Made by a program: the position numbers and the translations under genes. A model generated the notes under the pieces. That model searched no databases and had not been told where the DNA came from. It was given only the letters and a program-made list of their open reading frames with translations. A DNA stretch of 64,000 nt from assembly GCF_001280845.1 (NCBI RefSeq), contig NZ_LGHP01000001.1, positions 71,302-135,301 of the forward strand, in the 5' to 3' direction. Positions 47,422-56,970 of this stretch are shown here, piece by piece. The stretch is from Bacillus sp. FJAT-28004. GTDB taxonomy: Bacteria; Bacillota; Bacilli; Paenibacillales; Paenibacillaceae. Numbering within the stretch: position 1 is the stretch's first letter; each line of letters starts with the position of its first letter.

Positions 47422-48351
47422 TTAATCCCTCCATTCCTTGCCGGTGAAGGCAATGAATACATCTTCCAGACTCATTTCACGAATAGAGATTTGCTCGACG
47501 CGAAAACCACGGTCTTTTGTAAATCCGAACAACTCATATAACGTTTCTTCAGGCTGGGTCGTCCATAGCTGGAGAGAAGCTCCTTCACGATTTGTTCGGA
47601 CGACTGCGGAATGGAGAATGGCAACTTTCTCTGTCTCAATAGCCGCATCAGCACCGTCAACAAAGGTAAGTCTGACCTCGCGTTCATTCGTGAGCCGATC
47701 AATAAGAGCAGCTGGCGTATCTAACGTGACGATTTTTCCTTGATCGACAATACATACGCGGTCACTTAGCTTTTCGGCCTCCTCCATATAATGGGTAGTA
47801 AGGATGGTTGTTTTGCCAAGCTCCTTCAGCTTGAGGATGATGTCCCATATATTCCGTCTTGCTTGTGGATCAAGTCCTGTTGTAGGCTCATCGAGAAAAA
47901 TAATCATAGGATCATTGATCATTGCGAGTCCGATAGCAAGCCGTTGTTTCTGTCCGCCGGAAAGTTTCCTGACCTGCTTGCTGCGCTGATCAGTGAGATT
48001 AATCATTTCGAGCACATCTGCTGCTGGCCGGGACTTTGGGTAAAAGGTAGCGAACAAATCTAAGTTTTCTTCCACCGTCAGCAAATCGAACAAAGCGCTA
48101 GATTGAGGCTGAACGCCGATGGACACCTTAATTTGTTCACTGTTTTTCGTCCAATTTAAAGGGCCAAACTCGATTTGGCCGGCATCAGGATTTTGCAGCC
48201 CCTCAATCATTTCAAGAGTAGTCGTTTTTCCTGCGCCGTTTGGACCGATGATGGTAAACACTTCTCCAGCCTCGACGGTGAAGCTAATACCGGCTACAGC
48301 GCTGACTGATCCAAAGCTCTTTTGCAAATTGCGCACCTCTAATACGGGCAT
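47422..48351 (-). CDS. ABC-2 type exporter ATP-binding protein
   Basis: The 309-residue ATPase has all nucleotide-binding motifs: Walker A GPNGAGKTTT near residue 37, Q-loop VQPQSSALF, signature LSGGQKQRLAIGLA, Walker B MIIFLDEPTTGLDP and switch TTHYMEEAE. A C-terminal extension of about 80 residues is usual for drug/antibiotic-type exporters of the DrrA/CcmA group. AAGGAGG lies seven bases before the ATG. It forms a two-gene minus-strand operon with the permease, whose promoter region contains the palindromic repeat cluster at 48366-48440. Confidence 0.93.
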   Translation of the reverse strand: MPVLEVRNLQKSFGSVSAVAGISFTVEAGEVFTIIGPNGAGKTTTLEMIEGLQNPDAGQIEFGPLNWTKNSEQIKVSIGVQPQSSALFDLLTVEENLDLFATFYPKSRPAADVLEMINLTDQRSKQVRKLSGGQKQRLAIGLAMINDPMIIFLDEPTTGLDPQARRNIWDIILKLKELGKTTILTTHYMEEAEKLSDRVCIVDQGKIVTLDTPAALIDRLTNEREVRLTFVDGADAAIETEKVAILHSAVVRTNREGASLQLWTTQPEETLYELFGFTKDRGFRVEQISIREMSLEDVFIAFTGKEWRD

Positions 48352-48365
48352 TATGTAACCTCCTT

Positions 48366-48440
48366 AAGTTTTGTGAAGAAAGCATACGCTTGTTTTGTGA
48401 AGCAAAACTCACTTCGAAAGCATATGCTTAGTTTTGTGAT
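48366..48440. repeat. Cluster of palindromic and direct repeats
   Basis: AAGCATACGCTT (48380-48391) and the perfect palindrome AAGCATATGCTT (48418-48429) flank a small hairpin GTTTTG-TGAAG-CAAAAC (48392-48408). GTTTTGTGA occurs three times (48368-48376, 48392-48400, 48431-48439). The remaining 48441-48965 stretch contains no convincing gene, only a weak ACTCCG/CGGAG hairpin near 48524-48544; it may include decayed DNA. Confidence 0.6.
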
Positions 48441-48981
48441 ACAAGGGTTCCGTTGGGATTGATCTGTTACAATAATTTTAACCGTATCCATTTTATGAGA
48501 GTACCGTCTTAAGCATGCTTCGGACTCCGTCTTAAGGCGGAGAGTGTGGGTGCGGAGTTTTTGAGAACGATCAGTTCGATGACATAAGAGCAGTTGACCT
48601 CAGGTGCATATTGATAGCGCAGGGTAACTCAGAAGTATTGTGAAATATTTTGGATATACATGTTGACTTACATGACTTATGCAGATCATGAGATTTATTG
48701 GTAATTGCGAGAATCTATGCTTGAATAAACCGGCCACATCGTCATGGAGAGATCTCTTGGTCAAAAAGTAGAAATAAAGCTTGCAAAGCGGTTTACCTCT
48801 TTGTCAAACTCAATGTAGATTCGTTCGAAGCCTTCTTGGTTTCTTGTTCAAACCTGGCAACGAGTTTTGAAGAGTCCGCGAACCATTTCGCCGTGGGTGC
48901 AGCTCTCATCACTTTTCTAAAGACAATTTTGCGACTAAATAAGTACTTATAAAAACTGACCTGAATTGGAGGTTAAAATGT

Positions 48982-49596
48982 TTGAATACTCATAGTAATC
49001 CAAGAGATGGAGCAACTCTTATTTGGGTACCATCTGGAACATTCATGATGGGAAGCAATGAATTTGAAGTTCGGCAACTTTGGACAAAGAATGAATGGCA
49101 TGAAGAGTGGTTTAATGCTCAAGTTGGAGGCAAGGATTGGGTTGGGGAGTTATTTTGTCATGAAGTTGAAATCAATGGGTTTTGGGTTTATCGTGATTTA
49201 ATAACGATTGGACAAAATTATCTTTTTATGCAAGACACTGGACACCCTGCACCGGTTGATAATACGATTCACAGTCGACTGAACAGTGCTTGGCATGATG
49301 GGAAACCCGTTGTAGGAACAGAGAATCTTCCTCTAAGTTCGGCTTCTTGGGAAGATGCAGTGGCATATTGTGATTGGGCGGGAGTAAGACTGCCATATGA
49401 AGCTGAATGGGAGTATACAGCTAGAGGACCGGAAGGCCCTTGGGGAGATTCATTAGATCTACATGATTGCCGATGTGGAGACACTGTTGCAAATAAGTTC
49501 TTCAGGTCTAATGAAGAATGGCGTCTTTGGTTGATCGGGAGTGGTGGAGATTCTATTGTAATAAAAATGTGGGAGGAGTCCGATGAAACGGAATAA
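48982..49596 (+). pseudogene. SUMF1/formylglycine-generating-enzyme-like gene, 3' truncated
   Basis: Residues about 1-155 match the FGE-sulfatase fold ([71 protein letters not shown]). The C-terminal third with the NVWEW and RGGSW segments and the active-site cysteines is missing, replaced by about 45 unrelated residues that run 14 bases into the next gene. A TTG start 11 bases after GGAGG is used; an ATG three bases earlier is out of frame and stops at once. It is probably the broken edge of a rearrangement, with base composition changing right after it. Confidence 0.65.
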
Positions 49597-50443
49597 TCCG
49601 GCTTCTCATTTGAAAGCGCTTATCGAATTGTTCGATCGGGAATGGCACCAGGTTTCTTTTCCTTCATTCGGTTTGTGGAGAAACAGAGGCTGGGATGGCG
49701 CGGGGGCCGGATTCGAGTTGAACTACTACACGCGGGGAGAAAATACGGTCATTCAAGACAAGCTCACGTTGAACGTCAGGCAAGGTGATCTCCTCTTCGT
49801 GCCGAACAATGTCCGACATAGTTACTGTGACGATGGTTCGTTCGACTTGTATTACTTGTTGTTCCAATTCGATCGTCCGGAATTGAACGAGCGGATGCGC
49901 CAGCTGTTCGATCAATTGGAATTCTGGGCAACCTCGTTGCAGATGCCGACGCTGCAAGCGGACTTTCGCGCGCTGATCACCGAGCTCCGCATGGATCGAC
50001 AAATATCGGTCATGGCCAAACAATATTTCCTACATATATTCGTGAAGATATACATGGACCAGACGGAGAGCGCCGGATACCGCAACAAACAAGAGCAAAT
50101 CGTGAAACTCGTCATTGAAGATATCCACGAGAGGCTTGATGCCGGCGGCAAAATACTGTTGCCGGACTTGGCCGTCCGCCATTCGCTGAACGAACGGTAC
50201 TTAAACCAAATATTCAAATCGGTGACGGGATCGACGCTCGGAAAGTACATCCTTTCTATTCGGATCGATGGCGCGAAACGCTTGCTTGAAACGACCTCGG
50301 TGTCGATTACCGAAATCGCGATATTAAGCGCGTTTTACGACGGGGCGCATTTCTCCAAAGCTTTCAAACAGAGCGAGAAGGTGACGCCGCAGGAGTATCG
50401 CGAACAACATTCTTACGTGCATATGCATTTCGATCAATCCTAA
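49583..50443 (+). CDS. AraC-family regulator with cupin-like sensor (orphan)
   Basis: The 286-residue protein has an N-terminal cupin/AraC-binding domain ([35 protein letters not shown]) and a C-terminal AraC domain ([40 protein letters not shown]). GGGAGGAG precedes the ATG. The gene is clearly more GC-rich than the fragment before it. The importer operon at 51349 lies about 900 bases downstream beyond an IS remnant, so it may originally have controlled that importer. Confidence 0.84.
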   Translation: MKRNNPASHLKALIELFDREWHQVSFPSFGLWRNRGWDGAGAGFELNYYTRGENTVIQDKLTLNVRQGDLLFVPNNVRHSYCDDGSFDLYYLLFQFDRPELNERMRQLFDQLEFWATSLQMPTLQADFRALITELRMDRQISVMAKQYFLHIFVKIYMDQTESAGYRNKQEQIVKLVIEDIHERLDAGGKILLPDLAVRHSLNERYLNQIFKSVTGSTLGKYILSIRIDGAKRLLETTSVSITEIAILSAFYDGAHFSKAFKQSEKVTPQEYREQHSYVHMHFDQS

Positions 50444-50540
50444 TTCTCGTAAATATGGATAAAATAACAATAAACCCCTGACTTGAAGAGGCCACTGAAG
50501 AACTTGTGATTTTGTCGGAGCAGCTAGAAGGTACGAAACA

Positions 50541-50585
50541 AAAAGACGACTGATATCCCAATTTATGGGTTATTGGTCGTCTTTT
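50541..50585. terminator. Hairpin terminator between the AraC gene and the transposase remnant
   Basis: AAAAGACGAC (50541-50550) pairs with GTCGTCTTTT (50576-50585), with an inner CCCA/TGGG helix. A and T tracts on both sides suit use on both strands. Confidence 0.72.
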
Positions 50586-50617
50586 CGCTGTCAAAGCAGG
50601 TCGGCTTGAATGGCTTC

Positions 50618-51186
50618 TTACTTCATCAGCTTCAATATTCTCTTTAGATTTACGGTAAAGATCGCCTTCGCGCCTTGTAACTCCATGCCAACAAGACCCG
50701 AAGATGACGCTACGTCATACCCGTGTCTGTGTTTGAGTTCGTTACGGACCGCCATATGGCTGGCTTTGCACACATACATGCCGGCATCTTTATTAAACAG
50801 GAATTTATCTTCCTTCTTGCGATTCCCTTGTGTAATTACTGTGTTGAGTTTAGCCACCAATACAATGTCATTATCGTTGCTGTACTTAAAATTATCTCTT
50901 TCCGAATAGGCGGTGTCTCCGATTACCGTTTTGATACCGGTTGCCTTGCTTTTTTCGATCAACGTCCGCAGTTGTTTACCGTTTCTTTCAACAGATTGAG
51001 CGGTTCTTTGATTTTTGGAAGCTCGCAAATTCCGCCTTCTGCTTCAAGCACGGCGATAAGTTTTGGATAGTAGGCGATTTCAACTTCAAGCACGTCATAT
51101 GGGTAGCGTGAGGGCTTTTTCAGTGCCCTCGACGTGAAGGGGTTTATTTTTCTTACAATTTTACAAATGATGCTATTTTCATACAA
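50618..51186 (-). pseudogene. IS1182-family (DDE) transposase remnant
   Basis: The minus strand encodes pieces of an IS1182-type transposase in two frames: FTSRALKKPSRYPYDVLEVE to EPLNLLKETV in one (51186-50995), then NGKQLRTLIEKSKATGIKTV, IGDTAYSERDNFKYS and FLFNKDAGMYVCKASHMAVR in the next, showing a frameshift near 51000. After HMAVR the sequence jumps to HGYDVASSSGLVGMELQGAK and FTVNLKRILKL, the C-terminal end, with about 80 internal residues deleted. The N-terminal part is also missing. It cannot be functional. Confidence 0.75.
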
Positions 51187-51286
51187 TACGCAAGAATAAA
51201 ACGTGAACTATAATGCAGTCATGTAAAGGCGATAGCAATTAAAAGAAGGGCTGAGCGAAGATCAGTCGATAAATGCTTCGCCTGTT

Positions 51287-51300
51287 CGTAAGCGTTTTCA
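51287..51300 (+). promoter_or_regulatory. cre-like box (CcpA) before the importer operon
   Basis: CGTAAGCGTTTTCA differs from TGTAAGCGTTTTCA, a good catabolite-responsive element, only in its first base. It lies 49 bases before the binding-protein start. Confidence 0.55.
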
Positions 51301-51348
51301 AAAAAGAAGAAGTGCGGGTCGGAAAGGCTTGCACAGGGGGGCAACTTT

Positions 51349-53106
51349 ATGAAGTCGAAGAGTATAGTTAAGCCGCTTTCGCTTGCATTATGTTTATCGC
51401 TTTCTTTAACGATGGCTGCATGCAGTAAAGGTAATGAAGATTCCGGAAATGAAAACGCTACCAAAACGTCCGAATCATCGAAGCCGCAGGCGCTCGATCC
51501 GAACGCGGATCCAGTGAAAGATCCTTTCGGAAAATTTGACCCTCCAATTGAGATAACGACCGTACACCTAGCCAATGAGGTGGCCAGCAACCTGAAAAAC
51601 GGGGATACGATTGAAAGTAATATTTACACGCGCACATGGTCCGAGAAACTCGGCATTAATATGAAGTTTAATTGGACATCGGCTGGCGGACAGGCCGAAG
51701 AGAAGATGAACTTGACGATCGCGAGCGGCGATTTGCCCGATTTCTTCTATGTATCCCCGTCACAGTTCGAACGGCTTGCCGCTGCTGGCCAACTAGAGGA
51801 CCTTACGCAAGCTTTGACGGACTACGGCACGAAGTATACTAAAAAGTATCTTACGGGCGATTATTCCGGTTTGCTGGAGGGCGTAACGAAAAACGGAAAA
51901 GTTTACGGAATCCCTAACGGTCAGACCTATCACGATTCCGGATTTATGCTCTGGATGCGCTCTGACAATGTCGAGAAGGCGGGTTTAGCGATTCCGAAAA
52001 CGGTCGACGAGCTCGATAAAATACTGGAAGCGTTTAAGAAGAACGACTATGATGGCACGGGCGGAGACAAGTACCCGATCCCGCTTGCAGATGCCAATAT
52101 TGGCTCGACCTCTTGGGGAATAGGAGACTCATTCTTTAACATGTTCCATTCCTACCCGAATATTTGGGTCATGGACAGCAAGGGCGGGCTGGAAGACGGC
52201 ATGTTCGGTCCTGAGCACAGGGAGAACACGCGCAAAGCGTTGCTCAAACTACATGATTACTACCAAAAAGGGTACATCCATCCAGATTTCGCGACGTTCG
52301 ATGATGCGAAATACAACGAAATGCTTGTGAACAGCCAATCCAGCATCGTGTTTGGCGGTCTATGGGATGCATGGTGGCCTCTCAATTTAACATTAGACAA
52401 AGATCCGAATAGAAATTGGTTGCCGGTGGCTATTCCTTCCGCCGACGGAGAGAAAGCGAAATCTTCCGTTACGGCTGCTACCGTTCTTGGCATCAGCGTT
52501 GCAAGAAAAGGTGTAGCGCATCCGGAAGCACTCGTGAAAATGCAAAATCTGTTCCATGACCTAAACAACAATCCGGACACGATGCAATTCGGTAAATATA
52601 ACACCGATCCAGTCGATAACGCCGGCATTTTCCTAGCATACCCGATGTCGATTTACAATCCGTCGTTCAATTACGAGGCCCTTAAAGCCGTTAGCAATGC
52701 AATGAATACAGGCAATGCCGACGGATTGTCGGAAGCGAACAAACTCTTCTTCAACCAAGCGAAGGCTTATGCCGATTCGAATGATAAAGCGGGCTTCCCA
52801 GCCTACTTGTCCTACACGGACAAAGGCAGCTTAGCGGTTGTTGACAGCTACATCCAGAACAAAGCGTTCCAAATGAATGAGTATACGGCAATGCCGACTC
52901 AGGAAATGCTCGACAACGCTCCGATTATCAAAAAAGCTTACGATGTAATGTTCCTGAACGTAGTTAAAGGCGGCGATATTAGCCTGTACGACGAGTTCCT
53001 TAAACAATATGATGGCTTGTATGCATCCGCGGTCTATTCGGGCATCAACAAATGGTTCGAAGCGAAAAACAAAGACAGCATCCAAAAATGGTTCGAGAGC
53101 AAATAA
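51349..53106 (+). CDS. Extracellular solute-binding lipoprotein, second importer
   Basis: The 585-residue LipO-type binding protein has a signal peptide ending in the lipobox TMAAC (Cys 25), a Ser/Glu/Asn tether, and the long binding fold with MNLTIASGDLPDFFYVSP, YGIPNGQTYHDSGFMLWMR and WGIGDSFFNMFH segments. GGGGGG precedes the ATG. It is the first gene of a three-gene importer; unlike the importer at 7578, the binding protein comes first and no hydrolase follows. The ligand is unknown, most likely an oligosaccharide or decorated sugar by family. A cre-like box upstream suggests catabolite repression. Confidence 0.9.
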   Translation: MKSKSIVKPLSLALCLSLSLTMAACSKGNEDSGNENATKTSESSKPQALDPNADPVKDPFGKFDPPIEITTVHLANEVASNLKNGDTIESNIYTRTWSEKLGINMKFNWTSAGGQAEEKMNLTIASGDLPDFFYVSPSQFERLAAAGQLEDLTQALTDYGTKYTKKYLTGDYSGLLEGVTKNGKVYGIPNGQTYHDSGFMLWMRSDNVEKAGLAIPKTVDELDKILEAFKKNDYDGTGGDKYPIPLADANIGSTSWGIGDSFFNMFHSYPNIWVMDSKGGLEDGMFGPEHRENTRKALLKLHDYYQKGYIHPDFATFDDAKYNEMLVNSQSSIVFGGLWDAWWPLNLTLDKDPNRNWLPVAIPSADGEKAKSSVTAATVLGISVARKGVAHPEALVKMQNLFHDLNNNPDTMQFGKYNTDPVDNAGIFLAYPMSIYNPSFNYEALKAVSNAMNTGNADGLSEANKLFFNQAKAYADSNDKAGFPAYLSYTDKGSLAVVDSYIQNKAFQMNEYTAMPTQEMLDNAPIIKKAYDVMFLNVVKGGDISLYDEFLKQYDGLYASAVYSGINKWFEAKNKDSIQKWFESK

Positions 53107-53114
53107 ATAAGTCA

Positions 53115-53143
53115 GACTGCGGATGTGAAACGCATCCGCAGTC
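53115..53143 (+). promoter_or_regulatory. Intercistronic hairpin after the binding-protein gene
   Basis: GACTGCGGATG (53115-53125) pairs with CATCCGCAGTC (53133-53143) with no T-run. Such a stem protects the upstream message or partly terminates, giving more binding protein than permease. Confidence 0.65.
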
Positions 53144-53185
53144 CGTATTATAACAAGGCTAATTACGATTCATAGGGGCGAAGAT

Positions 53186-54085
53186 ATGAAATTGTTCACG
53201 ATTCCGCGAAAGCAACTCCCTCTCTACATCATGTTGATCCTGCCGGTTGTCGTTATTTTCATCTATTCGTATCTTCCGATGTTCGGCGTAGTCATGGCCT
53301 TTCAACGATTCGAGCCAACGCTTGGCTTCTTTCGTTCGGAATGGGTCGGGCTGGCGAATTTTCATCGACTATTTTTAATTCCCGACGTGAAACAAGTCGT
53401 GCTTAATACGCTATATATTGCCTCGATGAAAATCGTTGTCGAAACGATTGCCGCCATTCTCATCGCGATCCTGCTGAACGAGATTATTTCCAAAGTGTTC
53501 AAGCGGATGGTACAAACGATTATCTATTTTCCGTACTTCTTGTCTTGGGTCATACTGGGGGGAATCATGAGGGATATGCTCTCTCGGGAAGGCCTGATTA
53601 ACGTGCTGCTCGGCAAACTGGGCATACATCCGATCGTCTTTCTTTCGGAGTCGTCCTTGTTCCCTTATTTGCTCGTGGGAACGGAACTGTGGCAGGTTAC
53701 CGGATTTGGAACGATCGTATATCTTGCTGCCATTACGGCGATCAATCCAACGTTGTACGAAGCGGCGGTAATGGACGGCGCCAGCCGATTCAAACAGATT
53801 ATCCATATTACGATTCCGGGAATGAAGTCGACCATTATCCTCATGGTGACGCTGAGCCTTGGGTATATTCTCAACGCCGGCTTCGAGCAGGTCATTATGC
53901 TTTACAGCCCTCTCGTGTATTCGACAGGGGATGTTATCGATACCTGGGTATACAGAATGGGGCTTCAACAGTCGCAATATTCGTTGGCTTCGGCAATCGG
54001 ACTGTTCAGATCCGTAGTTAGTCTAATATTGATTTCGGCTTCTTATTTTATCGCTCGTAAAATATCGGATCATCGCATTTTCTAG
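53186..54085 (+). CDS. Carbohydrate ABC importer permease, LplB type
   Basis: The 299-residue permease has about six transmembrane helices, the opening LPLYIMLILPVVVIFIYSYL, and the EAA loop YEAAVMDGASRFKQIIHI, ending ARKISDHRIF like other LplB proteins. It follows the binding-protein gene after a hairpin and precedes the YtcP-type gene by 14 bases. It is GC-richer and clearly divergent from the LplB homologue at 7578, so it is a separate system rather than a local duplicate. The ATPase is presumably shared and encoded elsewhere. Confidence 0.92.
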   Translation: MKLFTIPRKQLPLYIMLILPVVVIFIYSYLPMFGVVMAFQRFEPTLGFFRSEWVGLANFHRLFLIPDVKQVVLNTLYIASMKIVVETIAAILIAILLNEIISKVFKRMVQTIIYFPYFLSWVILGGIMRDMLSREGLINVLLGKLGIHPIVFLSESSLFPYLLVGTELWQVTGFGTIVYLAAITAINPTLYEAAVMDGASRFKQIIHITIPGMKSTIILMVTLSLGYILNAGFEQVIMLYSPLVYSTGDVIDTWVYRMGLQQSQYSLASAIGLFRSVVSLILISASYFIARKISDHRIF

Positions 54086-54099
54086 GGAAGGAGGTCATC

Positions 54100-54981
54100 G
54101 TGGTGAGAAGTTCCTTTGGGAGTCGCGTGTTATCGAATATCAACGGATTGTTCTTTATTTTATTTTCTCTCAGTTGCGTCGTCCCGATGCTTCACGTGCT
54201 TGCCGTTTCGTTAAGCGCGAGCAGCGCGGTTACGGCTGGTGAAGTATTGCTATGGCCGGTAGACTTTACGTGGAAGTCGTACGACTATATTCTGCAAGCG
54301 GCCGAATACTGGCGCGCGATGTGGGTATCTGTGATCAGGGTCGTGTTAGGCACGTTAGTCAGCTTGATGCTGACGACTCTGATGGCCTACCCGTTATCCA
54401 AAAGCAAAGAATCGTTCAAGCATCAGCCATTCTTCGCATGGTACCTTGTCATTACAATGTTATTTTCCGGCGGATTGATTCCCGTCTTTATGATTGTGAA
54501 ATATACGGGCATACTCGACTCCGTCTGGTCGCTTGTTTTGCCGGGAGCGGTATCGGTATTTAACGTATTGCTGCTATCGAACTTTTTTCGCAATATCCCT
54601 AAGGAAATCGAAGAGTCGGCCTTTATGGACGGGGCGGGGCATTTTAGAATTCTGATGCGGCTTTACTTGGCGCTGTCCTTGCCGATTCTGGCGACGTTAA
54701 CCGTGTTTAGCGCGGTAGGACACTGGAACGCCTGGTTCGACGGATTGATCTATATGAATGACCAGAAAAACTATCCATTGCAATCGTATTTGCAGACGAT
54801 CATGGTCAAGCCCAATACACAGGTCATGACGCAGGCATACGCCAAGCTGATGAACAGTGTGTCCGACCGGACGATCAAAGCGGCGCAGGTATTTATCGCG
54901 ACTTTGCCGATTCTGTGTGTCTATCCGTTCCTGCAAAAATACTTTATTTCCGGCATGATGATCGGTTCCGTGAAAGAATAG
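54100..54981 (+). CDS. Carbohydrate ABC importer permease, YtcP/AraQ type
   Basis: The 293-residue partner permease starts at GTG 54100, six bases after AAGGAGG. It has six transmembrane helices, the EAA-like loop IEESAFMDGAGHFRILMR in which the usual EAA is ESA, and the typical ending YPFLQKYFISGMMIGSVKE. It is the last recognisable gene of the operon. Bases 54982-55121 contain no clear gene; a stub reading IIASKASLAAKSGEWDQEF was noted but not called. Confidence 0.92.
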   Translation: MVRSSFGSRVLSNINGLFFILFSLSCVVPMLHVLAVSLSASSAVTAGEVLLWPVDFTWKSYDYILQAAEYWRAMWVSVIRVVLGTLVSLMLTTLMAYPLSKSKESFKHQPFFAWYLVITMLFSGGLIPVFMIVKYTGILDSVWSLVLPGAVSVFNVLLLSNFFRNIPKEIEESAFMDGAGHFRILMRLYLALSLPILATLTVFSAVGHWNAWFDGLIYMNDQKNYPLQSYLQTIMVKPNTQVMTQAYAKLMNSVSDRTIKAAQVFIATLPILCVYPFLQKYFISGMMIGSVKE

Positions 54982-55121
54982 CTCTTATGTTCGAACACCC
55001 CCCCACCAAGTGTATATTGGGCAAGTTTGAATGGCTTGAACATAATCGCTAGCAAAGCATCTTTAGCAGCCAAGTCGGGAGAATGGGATCAAGAATTTAT
55101 TGGTTAACCACGTTTTGAATG

Positions 55122-55151
55122 AAAAAGTCACTCAGATGAGTGACTTTTTTT
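55122..55151 (+). terminator. Terminator of the second importer operon
   Basis: A perfect stem AAAAAGTCACTC/GAGTGACTTTTT with an AGAT loop and a T-run. Confidence 0.9.
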
Positions 55152-55272
55152 AAGCATTTTTCAATGGTACGATGTTAGTGACCAAGTAATTATTTTATAT
55201 AGAATCTTGTCCAATAAAAAGACCTTAGAACAGTGGACTGAACTAAGGCTAATAATAGTATTTTTGGTTCTC

Positions 55273-55506
55273 TTATTTTGACTTTTTAAGTTTTAAACCG
55301 TGAGTCTTGTTTATCGCATCCAAATCTTTTTGCGGAAGAGCATCAATATATTCTTGAGGTACAATAAGTCCCTTTTCGATATATTTGTTAATACGTGTCA
55401 CAAGTTCCTTGGCTATTAAACTATTTGCCTCAGGCTTATCTTTCAATTTTGGTGCTACCCGATTTCCATTCTTATCAAAAGATTCAATAGTCCCATCTTG
55501 ATACAT
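55273..55506 (-). CDS. Hypothetical protein, 77 residues, possibly a C-terminal fragment
   Basis: The product begins MYQDGTIESFDKNGNRVAPK and ends in a Lys-rich tail; its middle is helical (LIAKELVTRINKYIEKGLIV). The frame stays open upstream (DYTCFISV before the Met) until a TGA near 55530, no ribosome binding site precedes the ATG, and no family was recognised. It may be the remaining end of a longer protein. Confidence 0.4.
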   Translation of the reverse strand: MYQDGTIESFDKNGNRVAPKLKDKPEANSLIAKELVTRINKYIEKGLIVPQEYIDALPQKDLDAINKTHGLKLKKSK

Positions 55507-55688
55507 AACGCTAATGAAACAAGTATAATCTCGTCCTCAAATAGGAAATGTTTAGTAACATTAGGGCGATCAAGTGCATCGTAACGGATTGATTTGAAAT
55601 ATTAATGATTATGATTAATTAAATTCGTTATACAAATTATATTTAGTTTATTACTATTAAACTATAACGTGTTTTGGAGGAGATTTTA

Positions 55689-56198
55689 ATGGCTAGTGAT
55701 ATGATTATTGAACAGATACGATCAATTGGAGAACATATTAATGGGCTGTCGGATCTGTTGGTGCAAGTCGTAGAAGATGGTGCGTCAATTGGCTTTCTAC
55801 CTCCAATGAAGCAATCTGAAGCTGCAATGTACTGGGAGGATGTGTTAAGCCCAGAAGTGATTTTATTCATTGCCAAAATCGATAATCATATCGTTGGGAG
55901 CGTGCAGCTGCATCTATGTATGAAGCAAAATGGTGGACATAGAGTGGAAATCGCAAAATTAATGACCCATCCAAACTATCGACTTAGAGGGATTGGTCGT
56001 TCACTCATGCAAAAGGCGGAGAGGCGAGCAAGGGACGAAGGTAGAACATTATTAGTTCTCGATACAAGGGATGGTGATCCTTCGAATAACCTGTATACTT
56101 CGTTAGGTTTCATTGAAGCAGGACGAATTCCTGATTATGCACAATCTGCAAACGGCCAATTAGATGCAACGGTCTTCTATTACAAGAAGTTGAATTAA
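55689..56198 (+). CDS. GNAT-family N-acetyltransferase
   Basis: The 169-residue protein carries the acetyl-CoA binding signature HPNYRLRGIGRSLMQKAERR (motif A, R/Q-x-x-G-x-G/A form) preceded by VEIAKLMT, and motif B LYTSLGFIEAGRIPDYA. It would acetylate an amine on a small molecule or protein; the substrate is unknown. GGAGGAG lies before the ATG at 55689; the in-frame TTG at 55674 precedes that site. It is a stand-alone gene. Confidence 0.85.
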   Translation: MASDMIIEQIRSIGEHINGLSDLLVQVVEDGASIGFLPPMKQSEAAMYWEDVLSPEVILFIAKIDNHIVGSVQLHLCMKQNGGHRVEIAKLMTHPNYRLRGIGRSLMQKAERRARDEGRTLLVLDTRDGDPSNNLYTSLGFIEAGRIPDYAQSANGQLDATVFYYKKLN

Positions 56199-56295
56199 AT
56201 GACATGCTTGATAGGGCAGCCCTCCAGAATCTATATCCTCATAAAGGACTTAATGGTACAATATGGATATCATTCTGTGGAGGAGTTGATCTATT

Positions 56296-56628
56296 TTGGC
56301 AATTAAAAAACCGTTTGGTTATGGATCACTTTCTATCATTTTTCTACTTTCGGGGTTTTTAATAAATTATAAATTTGGGAATGGTTTTATTGTAACTCAT
56401 TATCTCTTCAATATAATCGGACTAGATAAATATTCAAATGGTACAGATGGTTTCAACTATCCCTTTTTAGCTTCAATACCGTTTTGGTTAGCGACAGTAT
56501 TGGTTTCGAAAAGGCATATCAATGATTTTGGAGCAGTCGTCAGTAAAATGATTGGCGAGTTCCTGCTTGCTATAAGCATGATTGTTACGATCCATTTTAT
56601 AATACTCTCAATTTGGATTAAGTTTTAG
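56296..56628 (+). CDS. Small membrane protein, unknown function
   Basis: The 110-residue hydrophobic protein has three predicted transmembrane helices (about residues 10-28, 55-72 and 85-107) and no recognised family. A TTG start lies about 10 bases after GGAGGAG. It is A/T-rich like its neighbours and has no evident operon partner. Confidence 0.6.
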   Translation: MAIKKPFGYGSLSIIFLLSGFLINYKFGNGFIVTHYLFNIIGLDKYSNGTDGFNYPFLASIPFWLATVLVSKRHINDFGAVVSKMIGEFLLAISMIVTIHFIILSIWIKF

Positions 56629-56645
56629 TGTTAATTACAAAGTTA

Positions 56646-56674
56646 AAGCATCTCCATTCGCTTGGAAGGTGCTT
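56646..56674 (+). terminator. Weak hairpin after the small membrane protein gene
   Basis: AAGCATCTCC pairs with GGAAGGTGCTT with one bulged base and one G-T pair, without a long T-run. Bases 56675-56952 hold only a 14-codon ORF after AGAGGCGG (MKSITEVFWAASLR), probably a gene remnant. Confidence 0.35.
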
Positions 56675-56970
56675 ATTTATGATATTTATGTACAAGAGAC
56701 ACTTAGATCTATTTGATATAATTGATCCATTATATTGAAAAGAGGCGGTTTACATGAAAAGTATCACAGAAGTCTTTTGGGCAGCTTCATTACGTTAATT
56801 TCTTCTGAGCCCTGATGTATACACCTATTCCATTCGCTACTTCATCTGTGTTGATCTATAATAATGGGATTATAGCGCTATTGGGAAGCGTAACCAAACG
56901 ACGACTTAGGTGGTCATATAATCTGAAGGATGATTGATAGGCAATAATAATTTTGTGGGGGAATGTGCAG

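Noticed and set aside
54982..55121. Short reading frame with IIASKASLAAKSGEWDQEF
   Set aside because: Only about 23 codons with no start or ribosome binding site; at best a decayed stub.
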